64,000 nt of DNA from Enterobacteriaceae bacterium RIT693. Lineage in GTDB: Bacteria; Pseudomonadota; Gammaproteobacteria; Enterobacterales; Enterobacteriaceae. Positions 53,260 to 64,000 of the stretch are shown piece by piece. Positions within the stretch are counted from its first letter, which is position 1, and each line of letters begins with the position of its first letter. The position numbers and the translations under genes were made by a program. The notes under the pieces were generated by a model, which saw nothing but the letters and a program-made list of their open reading frames with translations, was not told the DNA's origin and did no database searches. The DNA lies in assembly GCA_009668225.1 (NCBI GenBank), contig WJYK01000001.1, positions 434,001 to 498,000 of the forward strand. The letters run 5' to 3'.

Positions 53260-54420
53260 ATGAGCCACTCCCCTTTGATTCCAGAAAGCAAACTGCCCGC
53301 GCTCGGCACCACCATCTTCACTCAGATGAGCGCTCTGGCGCAGCAGCACAACGCGATTAACCTCTCCCAGGGCTTCCCGGATTTTGACGGCCCGCGCTTC
53401 CTGCAGGAACGCCTGGCGTTTCACGTAAGCCAGGGCGCGAACCAGTATGCCCCGATGACAGGTGTCCAGCCTCTGCGTGAAGCCATCGCCGAGAAAACCG
53501 AAGCCCTGTACGGCCACAAGCCGGATGCCAATACCGATATCACGGTCACAGCTGGCGCAACAGAAGCGCTTTATGCCGCCATCACCGCGCTGGTTCGTCC
53601 GGGCGATGAGGTGATTTGTTTTGATCCGAGCTACGACAGCTACGCCCCGGCCGTGACGCTTTCCGGCGGTATTCTCAAGCGTATTTCGCTCCAGCCGCCT
53701 CACTTTCGCGTTGACTGGCAGGCGTTTGCTGCGCTGCTGAGCGACAAAACTCGCCTCGTCATTCTTAACACGCCACACAACCCGTCCGCTACCGTCTGGC
53801 GCAAAAGTGATTTTGCCGCGCTGTGGCAGGCCATCGGGCAGCACGACGTTTATGTGCTGAGCGACGAAGTGTACGAGCATATTTGCTTCGACGAACAAGG
53901 CCACGCCAGCGTGCTGGCTCACCCGCAGCTGCGCGAGCGCGCTATCTCTGTGTCCTCTTTCGGCAAAACGTTCCATATGACAGGCTGGAAGGTGGGCTAC
54001 TGCGTGGCGCCGGCGGCCATCAGCGCGGAGCTGCGTAAAGTGCACCAGTACCTGACGTTTGCGGTGAATACCCCGGCGCAGCTTGCGATTGCCGATATGC
54101 TGCGCGCCGAGCCGGAGCATTATCGTGAACTGCCGGAATTTTACCGCGCACGCCGCGACCGCTTTGTTGAGGCGCTGGCGGACAGCCGGTTCGAAATCCT
54201 GCCGTGCGAAGGCACCTATTTCCTGCTGGTGGACTACAGCGCCATTTCCGATCTCGATGACGTGAGCTTCTGCCAGTGGCTAACCAAAGAAGTGGGCGTG
54301 GCGGCAATCCCGCTGTCGGTGTTCTGCGCGGATGCCTTCCCGCACAAGCTGATTCGCCTGTGCTTTGCCAAACAGGAAGCGACGCTGGACGCAGCGGCAG
54401 AAAGATTACGTAAGGTGTAA
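53260..54420 (+). CDS. mtnE: Methionine aminotransferase MtnE (YbdL)
   Basis: PLP enzyme that aminates 4-methylthio-2-oxobutanoate to methionine, the last step of salvage. 386 residues, same size as E. coli YbdL. It shows LSQGFPDFDGP near residue 40, the substrate-binding TAGATEALYAA near 100, NTPHNPSATVW near 170 and the PLP lysine in SSFGKTFHMTGWKVGY near 233. Divergent from mtnC behind MetJ boxes. In K-12 ybdL lies near rna/rnk, so this gene still marks that chromosomal region. Confidence 0.93.
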   Translation: MSHSPLIPESKLPALGTTIFTQMSALAQQHNAINLSQGFPDFDGPRFLQERLAFHVSQGANQYAPMTGVQPLREAIAEKTEALYGHKPDANTDITVTAGATEALYAAITALVRPGDEVICFDPSYDSYAPAVTLSGGILKRISLQPPHFRVDWQAFAALLSDKTRLVILNTPHNPSATVWRKSDFAALWQAIGQHDVYVLSDEVYEHICFDEQGHASVLAHPQLRERAISVSSFGKTFHMTGWKVGYCVAPAAISAELRKVHQYLTFAVNTPAQLAIADMLRAEPEHYRELPEFYRARRDRFVEALADSRFEILPCEGTYFLLVDYSAISDLDDVSFCQWLTKEVGVAAIPLSVFCADAFPHKLIRLCFAKQEATLDAAAERLRKV

Positions 54421-54427
54421 TAAAGCG

Positions 54428-54449
54428 TTCCCCGTCGCAGGACGGGGAA
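54428..54449. terminator. Bidirectional hairpin between mtnE and hda
   Basis: TTCCCCGTC (54428-54436) and GACGGGGAA (54441-54449) across GCAG, filling the 31-bp gap between convergent genes. Confidence 0.75.
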
Positions 54450-54451
54450 AA

Positions 54452-55153
54452 TTACAGGCTGAGGATTTCTTTGACGAACGGAATGGTGAGCTTGCGCTGG
54501 GCGGTGATTGAGGCGTGATCGAGCTGATCGAGCGTCATGAACAGGGTTCGCATTTCACGATCGAGGCGTTTTAACAGAAAGCGCCCCACGTCTTCCGGCA
54601 GTTCAAACCCCCGCAGCCGGGAACGCAGCTGGAGCGCCTGTAGCTTGTCATCATCGGAAAGCGGCTGCAGCTTGTAGATTTGCCCCCAGTCCAGGCGGGA
54701 AGCCAGGTCCGGTAACTGCAGATTTAGCTGGCGCGGCGGCCTGTCGCCGGTGATCAGCAGGCGCGTTTTCCCTGACTCCAGAATGCGGTTATAGAGATTG
54801 AAAATCGCCATTTCCCACGGTTCATCCCCGGCTACGCACTCAATATTGTCGATGCAAACCAGCGAGAGCTGCTCCATTCCATCAAGCACTTCCGGCACAA
54901 ACCAGGTGCGCTTATCCAGCGGCACGTAGCCCACGGCTTCACCGCGCTGGGAAAGTTCCGCACAGGCCGCATGCAGCAAATGGCTGCGCCCGCCGCCTTC
55001 CCGCGACCAGAAATAGATATACCCGCTGTGATCCTGACGGAGTACCGACTGCAGTGCGGCTAATAAAGAAGGGTTGTCACCCGGCCAGAAACTCGCAAAG
55101 GTTTCATCGTCGGGAAGATAGAGTGGCAGTGAGAGCTGTGCCGGCGTATTCAG
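54452..55153 (-). CDS. hda: DnaA regulatory inactivator Hda
   Basis: AAA+ protein that, with the DNA-loaded sliding clamp, promotes hydrolysis of DnaA-bound ATP and prevents re-initiation. The frame matches E. coli Hda (233 residues) from [15 protein letters not shown], where QLSLPLY is the clamp-binding motif. E. coli Hda is reported to start at CTG, and the same CTG codon occurs here at 55151-55153. An ATG at 55168 would add five residues. The AAA+ parts [22 protein letters not shown] and LASRLDWG are present. Confidence 0.93.
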   Translation of the reverse strand: MNTPAQLSLPLYLPDDETFASFWPGDNPSLLAALQSVLRQDHSGYIYFWSREGGGRSHLLHAACAELSQRGEAVGYVPLDKRTWFVPEVLDGMEQLSLVCIDNIECVAGDEPWEMAIFNLYNRILESGKTRLLITGDRPPRQLNLQLPDLASRLDWGQIYKLQPLSDDDKLQALQLRSRLRGFELPEDVGRFLLKRLDREMRTLFMTLDQLDHASITAQRKLTIPFVKEILSL

Positions 55154-55250
55154 AAGTACCTCAACCATAACAGGCAGAAAATCGCGATGAGTCTATCACA
55201 GTTTTGGGGAAGGATAGAACCGGGCGAGGATCCGCCCGGTGGCTAAACGA

Positions 55251-56537
55251 TCAGTGGTGAGCGTCGTTCTCTTTGGCGTCCAGCACCACTTCTTCCGGGC
55301 GCAGTATGCTGATAAGTTTGAAAATAAGGCTCAGACCCACGCCAACGATGGTTGCCAGCGCCATGCCTTTCAGCTCCGCCGCGCCGATATGCACCTTCGC
55401 ACCGCTCACGCCGATGATCAGGATAACGGAGGTCAGGATCAGGTTTTGCGCTTTGCTGTAATCCACTTTGGACTCGATCAACACGCGAATACCGGATGCG
55501 CCGATCACGCCGTACAGCAGCAGAGACACGCCGCCCATCACCGGTACCGGGATGATTTGAATCGCTGCCGCCAGCTTGCCGACGCAGGAGAGCAGAATAG
55601 CAATAATTGCCGCGCCGCCGATAACCCAGGTCGAATAAACGCGGGTGATAGCCATCACGCCAATGTTTTCACCGTAGGTGGTGTTTGGCGTGGAGCCGAA
55701 GAAGCCGGAGAACACGGTAGAGATACCGTTGGCGAACATCGAGCGGTGCAGGCCGGGGTCACGGATCAGGTCTTTTTTCACGATGTTAGCGGTGACCACC
55801 AGGTGGCCCACGTGTTCGGCAATCACCACCAGTGCGGCAGGAAGAATGGTGAAGATAGCAAACCATTCAAAACGAGGCGTATAAAAAGTTGGCAGCGCGA
55901 ACCAGTGCGCTTCGCGGATTGGCGTCACGTCCACCACGCCCATGGCGAAGGAGAGCGCATAGCCCGCCAGCACGCCGATGAGAATCGGGATAATCGCCAT
56001 AAAACCGCGGAACAGCACCGAGCCAAACACCGTCACCGCCAGCGTCACCAGCGAGATAATAATGGTGGTGGAATCCGGTGAAGCCCCTTCCGCCGGCAGC
56101 AGGCCAGCCATATTCGCCGCCACGCCCGCCAGCTCAAGGCCGATAACCGCCACAATCGCGCCCATCGCCGCCGGAGGGAACATCACGTCCAGCCAGCCGG
56201 TCCCGGCTTTTTTCACGATCAGCGCCACGATGCAGAACAGCACGCCGCACATAATAAAACCGCCGAGCGCCACTTCGTAACCCAGCGGCAGCAGCAGCAG
56301 CACCGGGGAGATAAACGCGAAGCTGGACCCGAGGTAAGCCGGGATTTTACCCTTACAGATAAACAGGTAGAGCAGCGTGCCGATACCGTTGAACAGCAGC
56401 ACCGTCGCCGGGTTGATGTGGAACAAAATCGGTACCAGTACGGTCGCGCCGAACATGGCAAACAGATGCTGCAGGCTTAACGGAATCGTTTGCAGTAAGG
56501 GCGGTCGTTCACTTACCCCAATAGCGCGGCGGGTCAT
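55251..56537 (-). CDS. uraA: Uracil permease UraA
   Basis: Inner-membrane uracil:proton symporter of the NAT/NCS2 family, 428 residues with 14 membrane segments. Family features: LQHLFAMFGATVLVPILF near residue 25, the substrate-site Glu in VVIAEHVGHLVVT near 240, and the NAT signature region FFGSTPNTTYGENIGVMAITRVYS near 285. It follows upp on the same strand after a terminator-like hairpin, as in E. coli. Confidence 0.96.
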   Translation of the reverse strand: MTRRAIGVSERPPLLQTIPLSLQHLFAMFGATVLVPILFHINPATVLLFNGIGTLLYLFICKGKIPAYLGSSFAFISPVLLLLPLGYEVALGGFIMCGVLFCIVALIVKKAGTGWLDVMFPPAAMGAIVAVIGLELAGVAANMAGLLPAEGASPDSTTIIISLVTLAVTVFGSVLFRGFMAIIPILIGVLAGYALSFAMGVVDVTPIREAHWFALPTFYTPRFEWFAIFTILPAALVVIAEHVGHLVVTANIVKKDLIRDPGLHRSMFANGISTVFSGFFGSTPNTTYGENIGVMAITRVYSTWVIGGAAIIAILLSCVGKLAAAIQIIPVPVMGGVSLLLYGVIGASGIRVLIESKVDYSKAQNLILTSVILIIGVSGAKVHIGAAELKGMALATIVGVGLSLIFKLISILRPEEVVLDAKENDAHH

Positions 56538-56584
56538 GTTGTTTTCCTCTACGTGTTATTTTTAACGAACGGTGTTTGCTGAAA

Positions 56585-56614
56585 TCAAAAAAAAGCCGAC
56601 TTTCGAAGTCGGCT
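56585..56614 (-). terminator. Terminator/attenuator between upp and uraA
   Basis: AGCCGACTT and AAGTCGGCT (56594-56614) around TCG, followed on the minus strand by eight T. It lies just after the upp stop; some read-through is needed if uraA is co-transcribed. Confidence 0.82.
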
Positions 56615-56621
56615 CATTTTA

Positions 56622-57248
56622 TTATTTAGTACCAAATATCTTATCGCCCGCATCACCGAGGCCAGGAATAATGTACCCGTGCTCGTTGAGCCCCTGATCG
56701 ATAGAGGCGGTGAACAGCTCTACGTCCGGGTGTACTTTTTCCAGCGCGGCAATGCCTTCCGGCGCGGCAACCAGTACCAGCACCTTAATGCTGGTGCAGC
56801 CTGCTTTTTTCAGCAGGTCGATGGTGGCAATCATGGAGCCGCCGGTTGCCAGCATTGGGTCAACCACCAGCGCCATGCGCTCTTCTATATTAGAAACCAG
56901 CTTCTGGAAGTAAGGCACCGGCTGCAGCGTTTCTTCATCACGGTAAACGCCCACCACGCTGATGCGCGCGCTCGGTACGTTTTCCAGAACGCCTTCCATC
57001 ATGCCCAGGCCGGCACGCAGAATAGGCACAACGGTAATTTTCTTGCCTTTGATCTGGTCCACTTCCACCGGGCCGTTCCAGCCTTCGATGGTGACTTTCT
57101 CAGTCTCCAGATCCGCAGTGGCTTCATAAGTCAGCAGGCTGCCCACTTCAGAGGCGAGTTCACGAAAGCGCTTGGTGCTGATGTCTTGCTCACGCATCAG
57201 GCCCAGCTTGTGTTTGACGAGTGGGTGTTTCACTTCCACGATCTTCAT
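56622..57248 (-). CDS. upp: Uracil phosphoribosyltransferase Upp
   Basis: Salvages uracil to UMP with PRPP. 208 residues, same as E. coli. The PRPP loop [22 protein letters not shown] lies near residue 130 and the C-terminal uracil-binding segment [17 protein letters not shown] is intact. Divergent from purM, as in E. coli. Confidence 0.97.
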   Translation of the reverse strand: MKIVEVKHPLVKHKLGLMREQDISTKRFRELASEVGSLLTYEATADLETEKVTIEGWNGPVEVDQIKGKKITVVPILRAGLGMMEGVLENVPSARISVVGVYRDEETLQPVPYFQKLVSNIEERMALVVDPMLATGGSMIATIDLLKKAGCTSIKVLVLVAAPEGIAALEKVHPDVELFTASIDQGLNEHGYIIPGLGDAGDKIFGTK

Positions 57249-57397
57249 ACTCTTTCTCCCCCGAGATAGTTGGCTACCACAAAAAAAATCGCCGGATTAT
57301 ACCGCTTTTTTGCCGCTGCGCTACAGCTAATGGGATGATCGAGATCAACCAGACTGGATTGATTCTATCTCAGGAATTCTTTTCTTGCCGATGATAA

Positions 57398-58509
<1,112 letters not shown>

Positions 58510-58510
<1 letters not shown>

Positions 58511-59148
58511 TGAAACACATTGTGGTGCTGATTTCCGGCAACGGAAGCAATCTGCAGGCAATCATTGATGCCTGCCAGCAAAAAAAGATTAACGGCACCA
58601 TCAGCGCGGTGTTCAGCAATAAGGCCGACGCGTTCGGCCTTGAGCGAGCCCGCGAAGCCGGGATCCCCGCCCATGCTCTGGCGGCAAGCGAATTTGCCAG
58701 CCGTGAGGCGTTCGACCGCCAGTTGATGCAGGAGATCGATGCCTGGGCGCCGGACGTTGTGGTGCTGGCGGGCTATATGCGCATTCTCAGCCCGGCTTTT
58801 GTGGCCCGCTACAGCGGTCGTTTACTCAACATTCACCCTTCCCTGCTGCCGAAATACCCCGGCCTCCATACGCATCGCCAGGTGCTGGAGAACGGCGACG
58901 AAGAGCACGGTACCTCCGTGCATTTTGTCACCGACGAGCTGGACGGCGGCCCGGTTATTCTGCAGGCCAAAGTGCCGGTGTTTGAAGGGGATGACGAGGA
59001 CGAAATCACCGCCCGCGTTCAGCATCAGGAACACGCGATTTACCCGCTGGTCGTGAGCTGGTTCATCGATGGTCGTTTAAAAATGCGCCACAACGCCGCC
59101 TGGCTTGATGACGTGCAGCTGCCCCCGCAGGGCCACGCTGCAGAGTAA
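58510..59148 (+). CDS. purN: Phosphoribosylglycinamide formyltransferase PurN
   Basis: Folate-dependent GAR transformylase, 212 residues. GNGSNLQAIIDAC lies at the start, the catalytic Asn/His in NIHPSLLPKYPGLHTHRQ near residue 106 and the Asp in TDELDGGPVI near 144. Second gene of the PurR-controlled purMN operon, followed by a strong terminator. Confidence 0.97.
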
Positions 59149-59156
59149 TATGAGAG

Positions 59157-59177
59157 AAAAAGGGCTTCGGCCCTTTT
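59157..59177 (+). terminator. Intrinsic terminator of purMN
   Basis: AAAAGGGC-TTCG-GCCCTTTT is a perfect stem with a stable UUCG loop and a T-rich end. A second inverted repeat, GAGGGAAAAA/TTTTTCCCTC (59191-59219), follows at once. Confidence 0.85.
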
Positions 59178-59341
59178 AAGTTCTGAACAAAGAGGGAAAA
59201 AACGTGGTTTTTCCCTCTTTGTGTTTATCTGCTGAAAATCAATGAATTGATTTTCCAGGTTTATTTTTTTATGCCTTCTGCAAGTTTTGCTCTCACTTGA
59301 GTTTTTAACCAGATTGAAAGCGCTTCTACATTTTTGTCTGT

Positions 59342-59359
59342 CTCTCATAAAGTTGTCAT
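59342..59359 (+). promoter_or_regulatory. Pho box upstream of ppk
   Basis: CTCTCAT-AAAG-TTGTCAT has the 7-4-7 direct-repeat layout of PhoB sites (CTGTCAT repeats; 6 of 7 matches each) with an A-rich spacer. It lies 117 bp before ppk, suggesting induction of polyphosphate metabolism by phosphate limitation. Confidence 0.65.
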
Positions 59360-59475
59360 GGTCAGATGAGAGAGTTTCATCTGCATAGTTGGACATTCTC
59401 CGCTAAAGCTCGCCATAATAACTGACGTGACGGTGACGGCATTGCCACGTCCACGAAAACGGAGTGTGAGGACTA

Positions 59476-61536
59476 ATGGGTCAGGATAAGCTGTATATCG
59501 AAAAAGAACTGAGCTGGTTGTCTTTTAACGAACGCGTTCTGCAGGAAGCGGCGGACAAGCTCAACCCGTTGATTGAAAGGATGCGTTTTCTCGGCATCTA
59601 TTCCAATAACCTCGATGAATTCTATAAAGTACGCTTCGCGGAACTGAAGCGGCGTATTTTAATCAGTGAAGAACAGGGTTCCCCCTCCAACCAGCGCCAC
59701 CTGCTGAACAAGATTCAGGCCCGGGTGCTGAAGGCCGATCAGGAGTTCGACGGCCTGTACAATGATTTGCTGCTGGAGATGGCGCGCAATCAAATCTTCC
59801 TGATTAACGAGCGTCAGCTCTCCGAAAATCAGCAAAGCTGGCTGCGCAGCTACTTTAAACACCAGCTTCGCCCACACATCACGCCGATCCTGATTAACCG
59901 CGACACCGACCTGGTGCAATTTCTGAAGGACGATTACACCTATCTGGCGGTCGAAATTATCCGCGGGGATACCATCCGCTATGCGCTGCTGGAAATCCCA
60001 TCGGACAAGGTGCCGCGTTTCGTTAACCTGCCGCCGGAAGCGCCGCGCCGCCGCAAGCCAATGATCCTGCTGGATAACATCCTGCGTTACTGCCTGGACG
60101 ATATCTTCAAAGGGTTCTTCGATTACGACGCGCTCAACGCCTACTCGATGAAGATGACGCGTGACGCCGAGTACGATCTGGTCACCGAAATGGAATCCAG
60201 CCTGCTGGAACTGATGTCCTCCAGCCTGAAACAGCGTCTGACCGCCGAGCCGGTGCGCTTCGTTTATCAGCGCGATATGCCGGATGCGATGGTGGAAATG
60301 CTGCGCGACAAGCTGACCATATCCAATTACGACTCGATTATCCCCGGTGGCCGTTACCACAACTTTAAAGACTTCATCGGCTTCCCGAACGTTGGCAAAG
60401 CCAACCTGGTGAACAAGCCGCTGCCGCGCCTTCGCCATATCTGGTTCGATAAGTTCCGTAACGGCTTCGATGCCATTCGCGAGCGCGACGTACTGCTTTA
60501 CTACCCGTATCATACCTTCGAACACGTACTGGAACTGTTGCGTCAGGCTTCGTTCGATCCCAGCGTGCTGGCGATCAAAATCAATATCTACCGCGTGGCG
60601 AAAGACTCACGCATTATTGATTCGATGATCCATGCCGCCCACAACGGCAAAAAAGTCACCGTGGTGGTTGAGCTACAGGCACGCTTCGACGAAGAGGCCA
60701 ACATTCACTGGGCCAAACGCCTGACCGCCGCCGGGGTACACGTTATCTTCTCGGCACCGGGTCTGAAAATCCACGCCAAGCTGTTCCTTATCTCGCGTAT
60801 GGAAGGCGAAGAGATTGTGCGTTATGCACACATCGGAACCGGTAACTTTAACGAGAAAACCGCCCGTCTCTATACCGACTATTCGCTGTTAACCGCCGAT
60901 GCGCGCATTACCAATGAAGTGCGCCGCGTGTTTAATTTTATCGAAAACCCGTACCGCCCGGTGACCTTCGACTATCTGCTGGTTTCCCCGCAAAACTCGC
61001 GCCGCCTGCTGTATGATTTGGTTGATCGAGAAATTGCTAACGCCCAGAAAGGACAGCCGGCCGGGATCACGCTGAAGCTGAATAACCTGGTGGATAAAGG
61101 CCTGGTAGACAGACTGTACGCAGCTTCCGGCTCCGGCGTGAAGGTTAACCTGCTGGTACGCGGTATGTGTTCACTGATTCCAGAGCTGGACGGGATCAGC
61201 GATAATATTCGCGTACTCAGCATCGTTGACCGTTACCTCGAACACGACCGGGTGTATATCTTTGAAAACGGCGGCGATAAGAAAGTCTTCCTCTCTTCCG
61301 CCGACTGGATGACCCGTAACATCGACTACCGTATTGAAGTGGCCGTACCGGTCCTCGATCCGCGCCTGAAGCAGCGCATGCTGGATATCATCGATATCCT
61401 GCTTAGCGACACGGTGAAAGCGCGCATCATCGACAAAGAACTGAGTAATCGCTATGTACCGCGCGGCAATCGCCGTAAAGTGCGTTCGCAATTGGCGATC
61501 TACGATTATATTAAATCTCTGGAACAACCTGACTAA
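59476..61536 (+). CDS. ppk: Polyphosphate kinase Ppk1
   Basis: Reversibly polymerises the ATP gamma-phosphate into polyphosphate. 686 residues (E. coli 688), peripheral membrane enzyme. N domain: [18 protein letters not shown] and [16 protein letters not shown]. The two phospholipase D-like histidines are in [11 protein letters not shown] (autophosphorylated His, near residue 433) and [20 protein letters not shown]. It lacks two residues relative to E. coli near DKFRNGF. ppx follows after 22 bp. Confidence 0.97.
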   Translation: MGQDKLYIEKELSWLSFNERVLQEAADKLNPLIERMRFLGIYSNNLDEFYKVRFAELKRRILISEEQGSPSNQRHLLNKIQARVLKADQEFDGLYNDLLLEMARNQIFLINERQLSENQQSWLRSYFKHQLRPHITPILINRDTDLVQFLKDDYTYLAVEIIRGDTIRYALLEIPSDKVPRFVNLPPEAPRRRKPMILLDNILRYCLDDIFKGFFDYDALNAYSMKMTRDAEYDLVTEMESSLLELMSSSLKQRLTAEPVRFVYQRDMPDAMVEMLRDKLTISNYDSIIPGGRYHNFKDFIGFPNVGKANLVNKPLPRLRHIWFDKFRNGFDAIRERDVLLYYPYHTFEHVLELLRQASFDPSVLAIKINIYRVAKDSRIIDSMIHAAHNGKKVTVVVELQARFDEEANIHWAKRLTAAGVHVIFSAPGLKIHAKLFLISRMEGEEIVRYAHIGTGNFNEKTARLYTDYSLLTADARITNEVRRVFNFIENPYRPVTFDYLLVSPQNSRRLLYDLVDREIANAQKGQPAGITLKLNNLVDKGLVDRLYAASGSGVKVNLLVRGMCSLIPELDGISDNIRVLSIVDRYLEHDRVYIFENGGDKKVFLSSADWMTRNIDYRIEVAVPVLDPRLKQRMLDIIDILLSDTVKARIIDKELSNRYVPRGNRRKVRSQLAIYDYIKSLEQPD

Positions 61537-61558
61537 CGCTCTCAGGCGAAAATAAATT

Positions 61559-63100
61559 ATGCCGATATCAAACCATGCTCCACGGCCGCAGGAGTTCGCT
61601 GCGGTCGACCTCGGCTCCAACAGTTTCCACATGGTCATAGCCCGTGTGGTCGATGGCGCCATGCAAATCATTGGCCGCCTGAAGCAGCGCGTGCACCTAG
61701 CGGACGGCCTCGGCCCCGATAATAAGTTAAGTGAGGAGGCCATGGAGCGTGGGCTTTCCTGTCTGGCGCTGTTTGCCGAACGTCTGCAGGGATTTGCAGC
61801 CGACAACGTGTGCATTGTGGGCACCCACTCGCTGCGCGAGGCCACCAATGCCGCCGAGTTTCTGAAACGTGCTGAGAAAGTCATCCCCTATCCGATTGAA
61901 ATTATTCCCGGGAACGAGGAAGCGCGCCTGATTTTTATGGGCGTCGAACACACTCAGCCGGAAAGAGGCCGCAAGCTGGTAATTGACATCGGCGGCGGCT
62001 CCACCGAGCTGGTTATTGGTGAAGATTTTGAGCCGATGCTGGTCGAAAGCCGCCGTATGGGCTGCGTCAGCTTTGCGCAAAACTTCTTCCCCGGCGGGGT
62101 CATCACGCCGGAAAGCTTTAAGCGCGCGCGTATGGCGGCTATCCAGAAGCTGGAAACGCTTGCCTGGCAGTATCGCCTGCAGGGCTGGAAGGTCGCGCTG
62201 GGCGCATCCGGCTCTATCAAGGCGGCGCATGAAGTGCTGATTGAAATGGGCGAGAAAGACGGGACTATCACCCCGGAACGTCTGGAAATGCTGCAGCAGG
62301 AAGTGCTGAAGTTTAAAACCTTCGACGCCCTGAGCCTGCCGGGACTGTCCGAAGAGCGCAAAGCGGTGTTTGTGCCGGGCCTCGCGATTCTGTGCGGCGT
62401 CTTTGACGCGCTCGCCATTCGCGAGCTGCGTCTTTCAGACGGTGCGCTGCGTGAAGGTGTGCTGTACGAAATGGAAGGCCGTTTCCGCCATCAGGATATC
62501 CGTATTCGCACCGCGCAAAGCCTGGCGGAACAGTACCATATCGACAGCGATCAGGCTCGTCGGGTGCTGGAAACCGCAGAACTGCTTTATCAGCAGTGGG
62601 AAAAGCAGAATCACAAACTGGCTAACCCGCAAATGGCCGCGCTGCTGAAGTGGGCCGCGATGCTGCACGAGGTCGGGCTGAGCATCAACCACAGCGGGAT
62701 GCATCGTCACTCTGCCTACATTCTGCAAAACAGCAACCTGCCCGGCTTCAATCAGGAGCAGCAGATGCTGATGGCTTCCCTGGTGCGCTACCACCGCAAG
62801 GCTATCAAGCTGGACGATCTACCGCGCTTTACGCTGTTTAAAAAGAAACAGTTTCTGCCGCTGATTCAGATTATCCGTCTCGCCACGCTGCTGAATAACC
62901 AGCGCCAGGCTACAACAACGCCGCCAACGCTGGTGCTGGAAACCGACGATAACCACTGGACGCTGCGCTTCCCGCACGACTGGTTTAGCCTGAACACGCT
63001 GGTACAGCTCGATCTGGAGCGCGAGCAACAGTATTGGGAAAGCATGACCGGATGGAAGCTGACTATCGAGGAAGAGGCCGAAGCGGCACTCTCCGCCTGA
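61559..63100 (+). CDS. ppx: Exopolyphosphatase Ppx
   Basis: Removes terminal phosphates from polyphosphate. 513 residues, family length. It has actin-like ATPase-fold motifs: [19 protein letters not shown] near residue 12, [10 protein letters not shown] near 93, [12 protein letters not shown] near 119 and [14 protein letters not shown] near 141. The C-terminal HD-like domain includes [24 protein letters not shown]. Co-transcribed with ppk. Confidence 0.97.
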   Translation: MPISNHAPRPQEFAAVDLGSNSFHMVIARVVDGAMQIIGRLKQRVHLADGLGPDNKLSEEAMERGLSCLALFAERLQGFAADNVCIVGTHSLREATNAAEFLKRAEKVIPYPIEIIPGNEEARLIFMGVEHTQPERGRKLVIDIGGGSTELVIGEDFEPMLVESRRMGCVSFAQNFFPGGVITPESFKRARMAAIQKLETLAWQYRLQGWKVALGASGSIKAAHEVLIEMGEKDGTITPERLEMLQQEVLKFKTFDALSLPGLSEERKAVFVPGLAILCGVFDALAIRELRLSDGALREGVLYEMEGRFRHQDIRIRTAQSLAEQYHIDSDQARRVLETAELLYQQWEKQNHKLANPQMAALLKWAAMLHEVGLSINHSGMHRHSAYILQNSNLPGFNQEQQMLMASLVRYHRKAIKLDDLPRFTLFKKKQFLPLIQIIRLATLLNNQRQATTTPPTLVLETDDNHWTLRFPHDWFSLNTLVQLDLEREQQYWESMTGWKLTIEEEAEAALSA

Positions 63101-63104
63101 CAGA

Positions 63105-64000
63105 CTATTCAAGCCCCTTTACGCCATCCGGTGCGGGGGGGCTTTGTTCCTCTACAAGGCTCTCCAGCGGCTGCGGGCGACCAATCAAATACCCCTGAAC
63201 ATAGTCTATTCCCATTGCCCGCACGGCTTCCCTAAGCGCTTCAGTTTCAACGTACTCCGCCACGACCTGCATCTTCTTCATCCTTGCGAGCTGGCATATC
63301 GAACTCACCACCTGATAGTCCAGGCTGCTGGTCAAAATATTACGGATAAAGCTGCCGTCAATTTTCAGAATATCGGCGCTCAGCTCTTTCAGGCGCGCAT
63401 AGCTGGCATAGCCGGTCCCAAAATCGTCGATGGCAATCCGGCAGCCCATTCTTTGCAGCATCTTCAGCGTCACGTTGGCCTGTTCAAGGTTGGTTAACGA
63501 GTGGCTTTCCGTCACCTCAAAGACCAGTTGCCACGGTTCAATGCGGTACTTCGTCAGCAGATGCTGAACCTCTTCCGGAAGCTGGGACTGGCATACCGAG
63601 GCGGGCGTCAGGTTAATGGCAAGCCTGCACCCCGGCAGTCGGTCACGGTGGCGATCCATAAACTGCAGGGAGGCATTGAGTACCCACCGATCAATGCGCG
63701 ATGAAAGGCCAAATTCATGCGCGACCGGTAAAAACAGATCCGGCGACAGCAGTTCGCCGTTGTCGCCACGCATTCTCAAAAGCACCTCATGGTACACGTC
63801 ACCCCTTAGCCCCTCAATACGCTGGGCCATCAGGACAAAACGGTCACCGTCGAGCGCGTTTTGCAGGCGGTTCATCATCTCCACTTTGCGTTTTACCGCA
63901 TTTTGTATGTGATTTGAGCCCTTTTGCTGCAAACTTTCAGGATGCTGAGTGGAGAGTGACAGCCCGGCCATGGTGCTCAGCTCACCGAGCAATAAATAGA
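63105..64000 (-). CDS. pdeA: C-terminal part of an EAL-domain c-di-GMP phosphodiesterase (YfgF/PdeA-like), cut by the window edge
   Basis: The frame is open to the right edge, so only the last 298 or so codons are seen. They form a complete EAL domain: EVLLRM (EAL-motif position), LAINLTPASV, FEVTESHSL, the metal-binding DDFGTGYASYARLKELSADILKIDGSFI and VVAEYVETEALREAVRAMGIDYVQGYLIGRP. It converges on ppx exactly as yfgF does in E. coli. The upstream membrane/GGDEF part expected for YfgF lies outside, so the identity rests on synteny and this domain. Confidence 0.85.
   Translation of the reverse strand, partial: YLLLGELSTMAGLSLSTQHPESLQQKGSNHIQNAVKRKVEMMNRLQNALDGDRFVLMAQRIEGLRGDVYHEVLLRMRGDNGELLSPDLFLPVAHEFGLSSRIDRWVLNASLQFMDRHRDRLPGCRLAINLTPASVCQSQLPEEVQHLLTKYRIEPWQLVFEVTESHSLTNLEQANVTLKMLQRMGCRIAIDDFGTGYASYARLKELSADILKIDGSFIRNILTSSLDYQVVSSICQLARMKKMQVVAEYVETEALREAVRAMGIDYVQGYLIGRPQPLESLVEEQSPPAPDGVKGLE

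Larger units (their letters stand above)
59149..59475. other. Intergenic region purN-ppk
   Basis: A 327-bp gap with two hairpins (59157-59177, 59191-59219), an AT-rich middle, a Pho box (59342-59359) and a GGAGTGTGAGGA ribosome binding site before ppk. No gene is seen. Confidence 0.6.

Overview
The window comes from the chromosome of an enterobacterium (family Enterobacteriaceae). Nearly every housekeeping gene reads as an ortholog of an E. coli/Klebsiella gene: pagP, dcuC, dpiA, citCDEFXGT, rna, rnk, hda, uraA, upp, purMN, ppk, ppx and the yfgF end. The combination with mtnKA/mtnDC/mtnE, an aryl polyene cluster and a lateral-flagellin locus is not K-12-like. The species cannot be fixed from sequence alone.

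Layout. 1-7.7 kb: the leader of a cold-shock gene (probably cspE, coding part just outside), pagP, and a leftward copper/silver efflux operon (small secreted protein, cusF, TolC-type channel, cusB with a fused CusF-like domain, cusA). 8.1-17.5 kb: anaerobic citrate fermentation, with dcuC, the response regulator dpiA without its sensor kinase, and the citC-D-E-F-X-G-T operon. 17.6-21.4 kb: RNase I, two small proteins, a GntP-family permease behind GntR-type operators, and rnk. 21.7-36.8 kb: a complete 18-gene aryl polyene (APE) cluster in one orientation, from lipoprotein apeA to ketosynthase apeR. 36.9-37.5 kb: first copy of a 574-bp non-coding dispersed repeat. 37.6-48.7 kb: yafL and a lateral flagellar (Flag-2) segment holding only the filament/cap/chaperone/hook-length/sigma/motor genes lafB-C-D-E-F-S-T-U, two near-twin flagellins, and a ToxR/CadC-type regulator with a translationally coupled membrane partner. 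48.7-54.4 kb: methionine salvage genes mtnK, mtnA, second copy of the 575-bp repeat, mtnD, mtnC and mtnE, with MetJ boxes in both divergent promoters but no mtnB. 54.4-64 kb: hda, upp-uraA, purMN, ppk-ppx and the 3' part of an EAL phosphodiesterase gene, in the E. coli order.

How the genes work together. CitT imports citrate against succinate, CitDEF (matured by CitC, CitX and CitG) splits it, and DcuC can handle the C4-dicarboxylates. The APE genes assemble an aryl-polyene chain on two ACPs by ketosynthases, a ketoreductase and dehydratases from an AMP-ligase-activated aryl starter, then move it to the outer membrane through LolA-like, MMPL and lipoprotein components. The laf genes would be switched on by LafS; three promoters with the sigma-28 layout (8 bp, N11, 8 bp) precede lafB and both flagellins.

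The most unusual items are: the pair of structured 574/575-bp repeats with inverted ends; the lafZ plus membrane-partner pair behind three perfect palindromes; a lateral flagellar locus without any local basal-body or export genes; and two pathway gaps (no dpiB, no mtnB). Gene calls rest on reading the translations against remembered family features; no database search was run.
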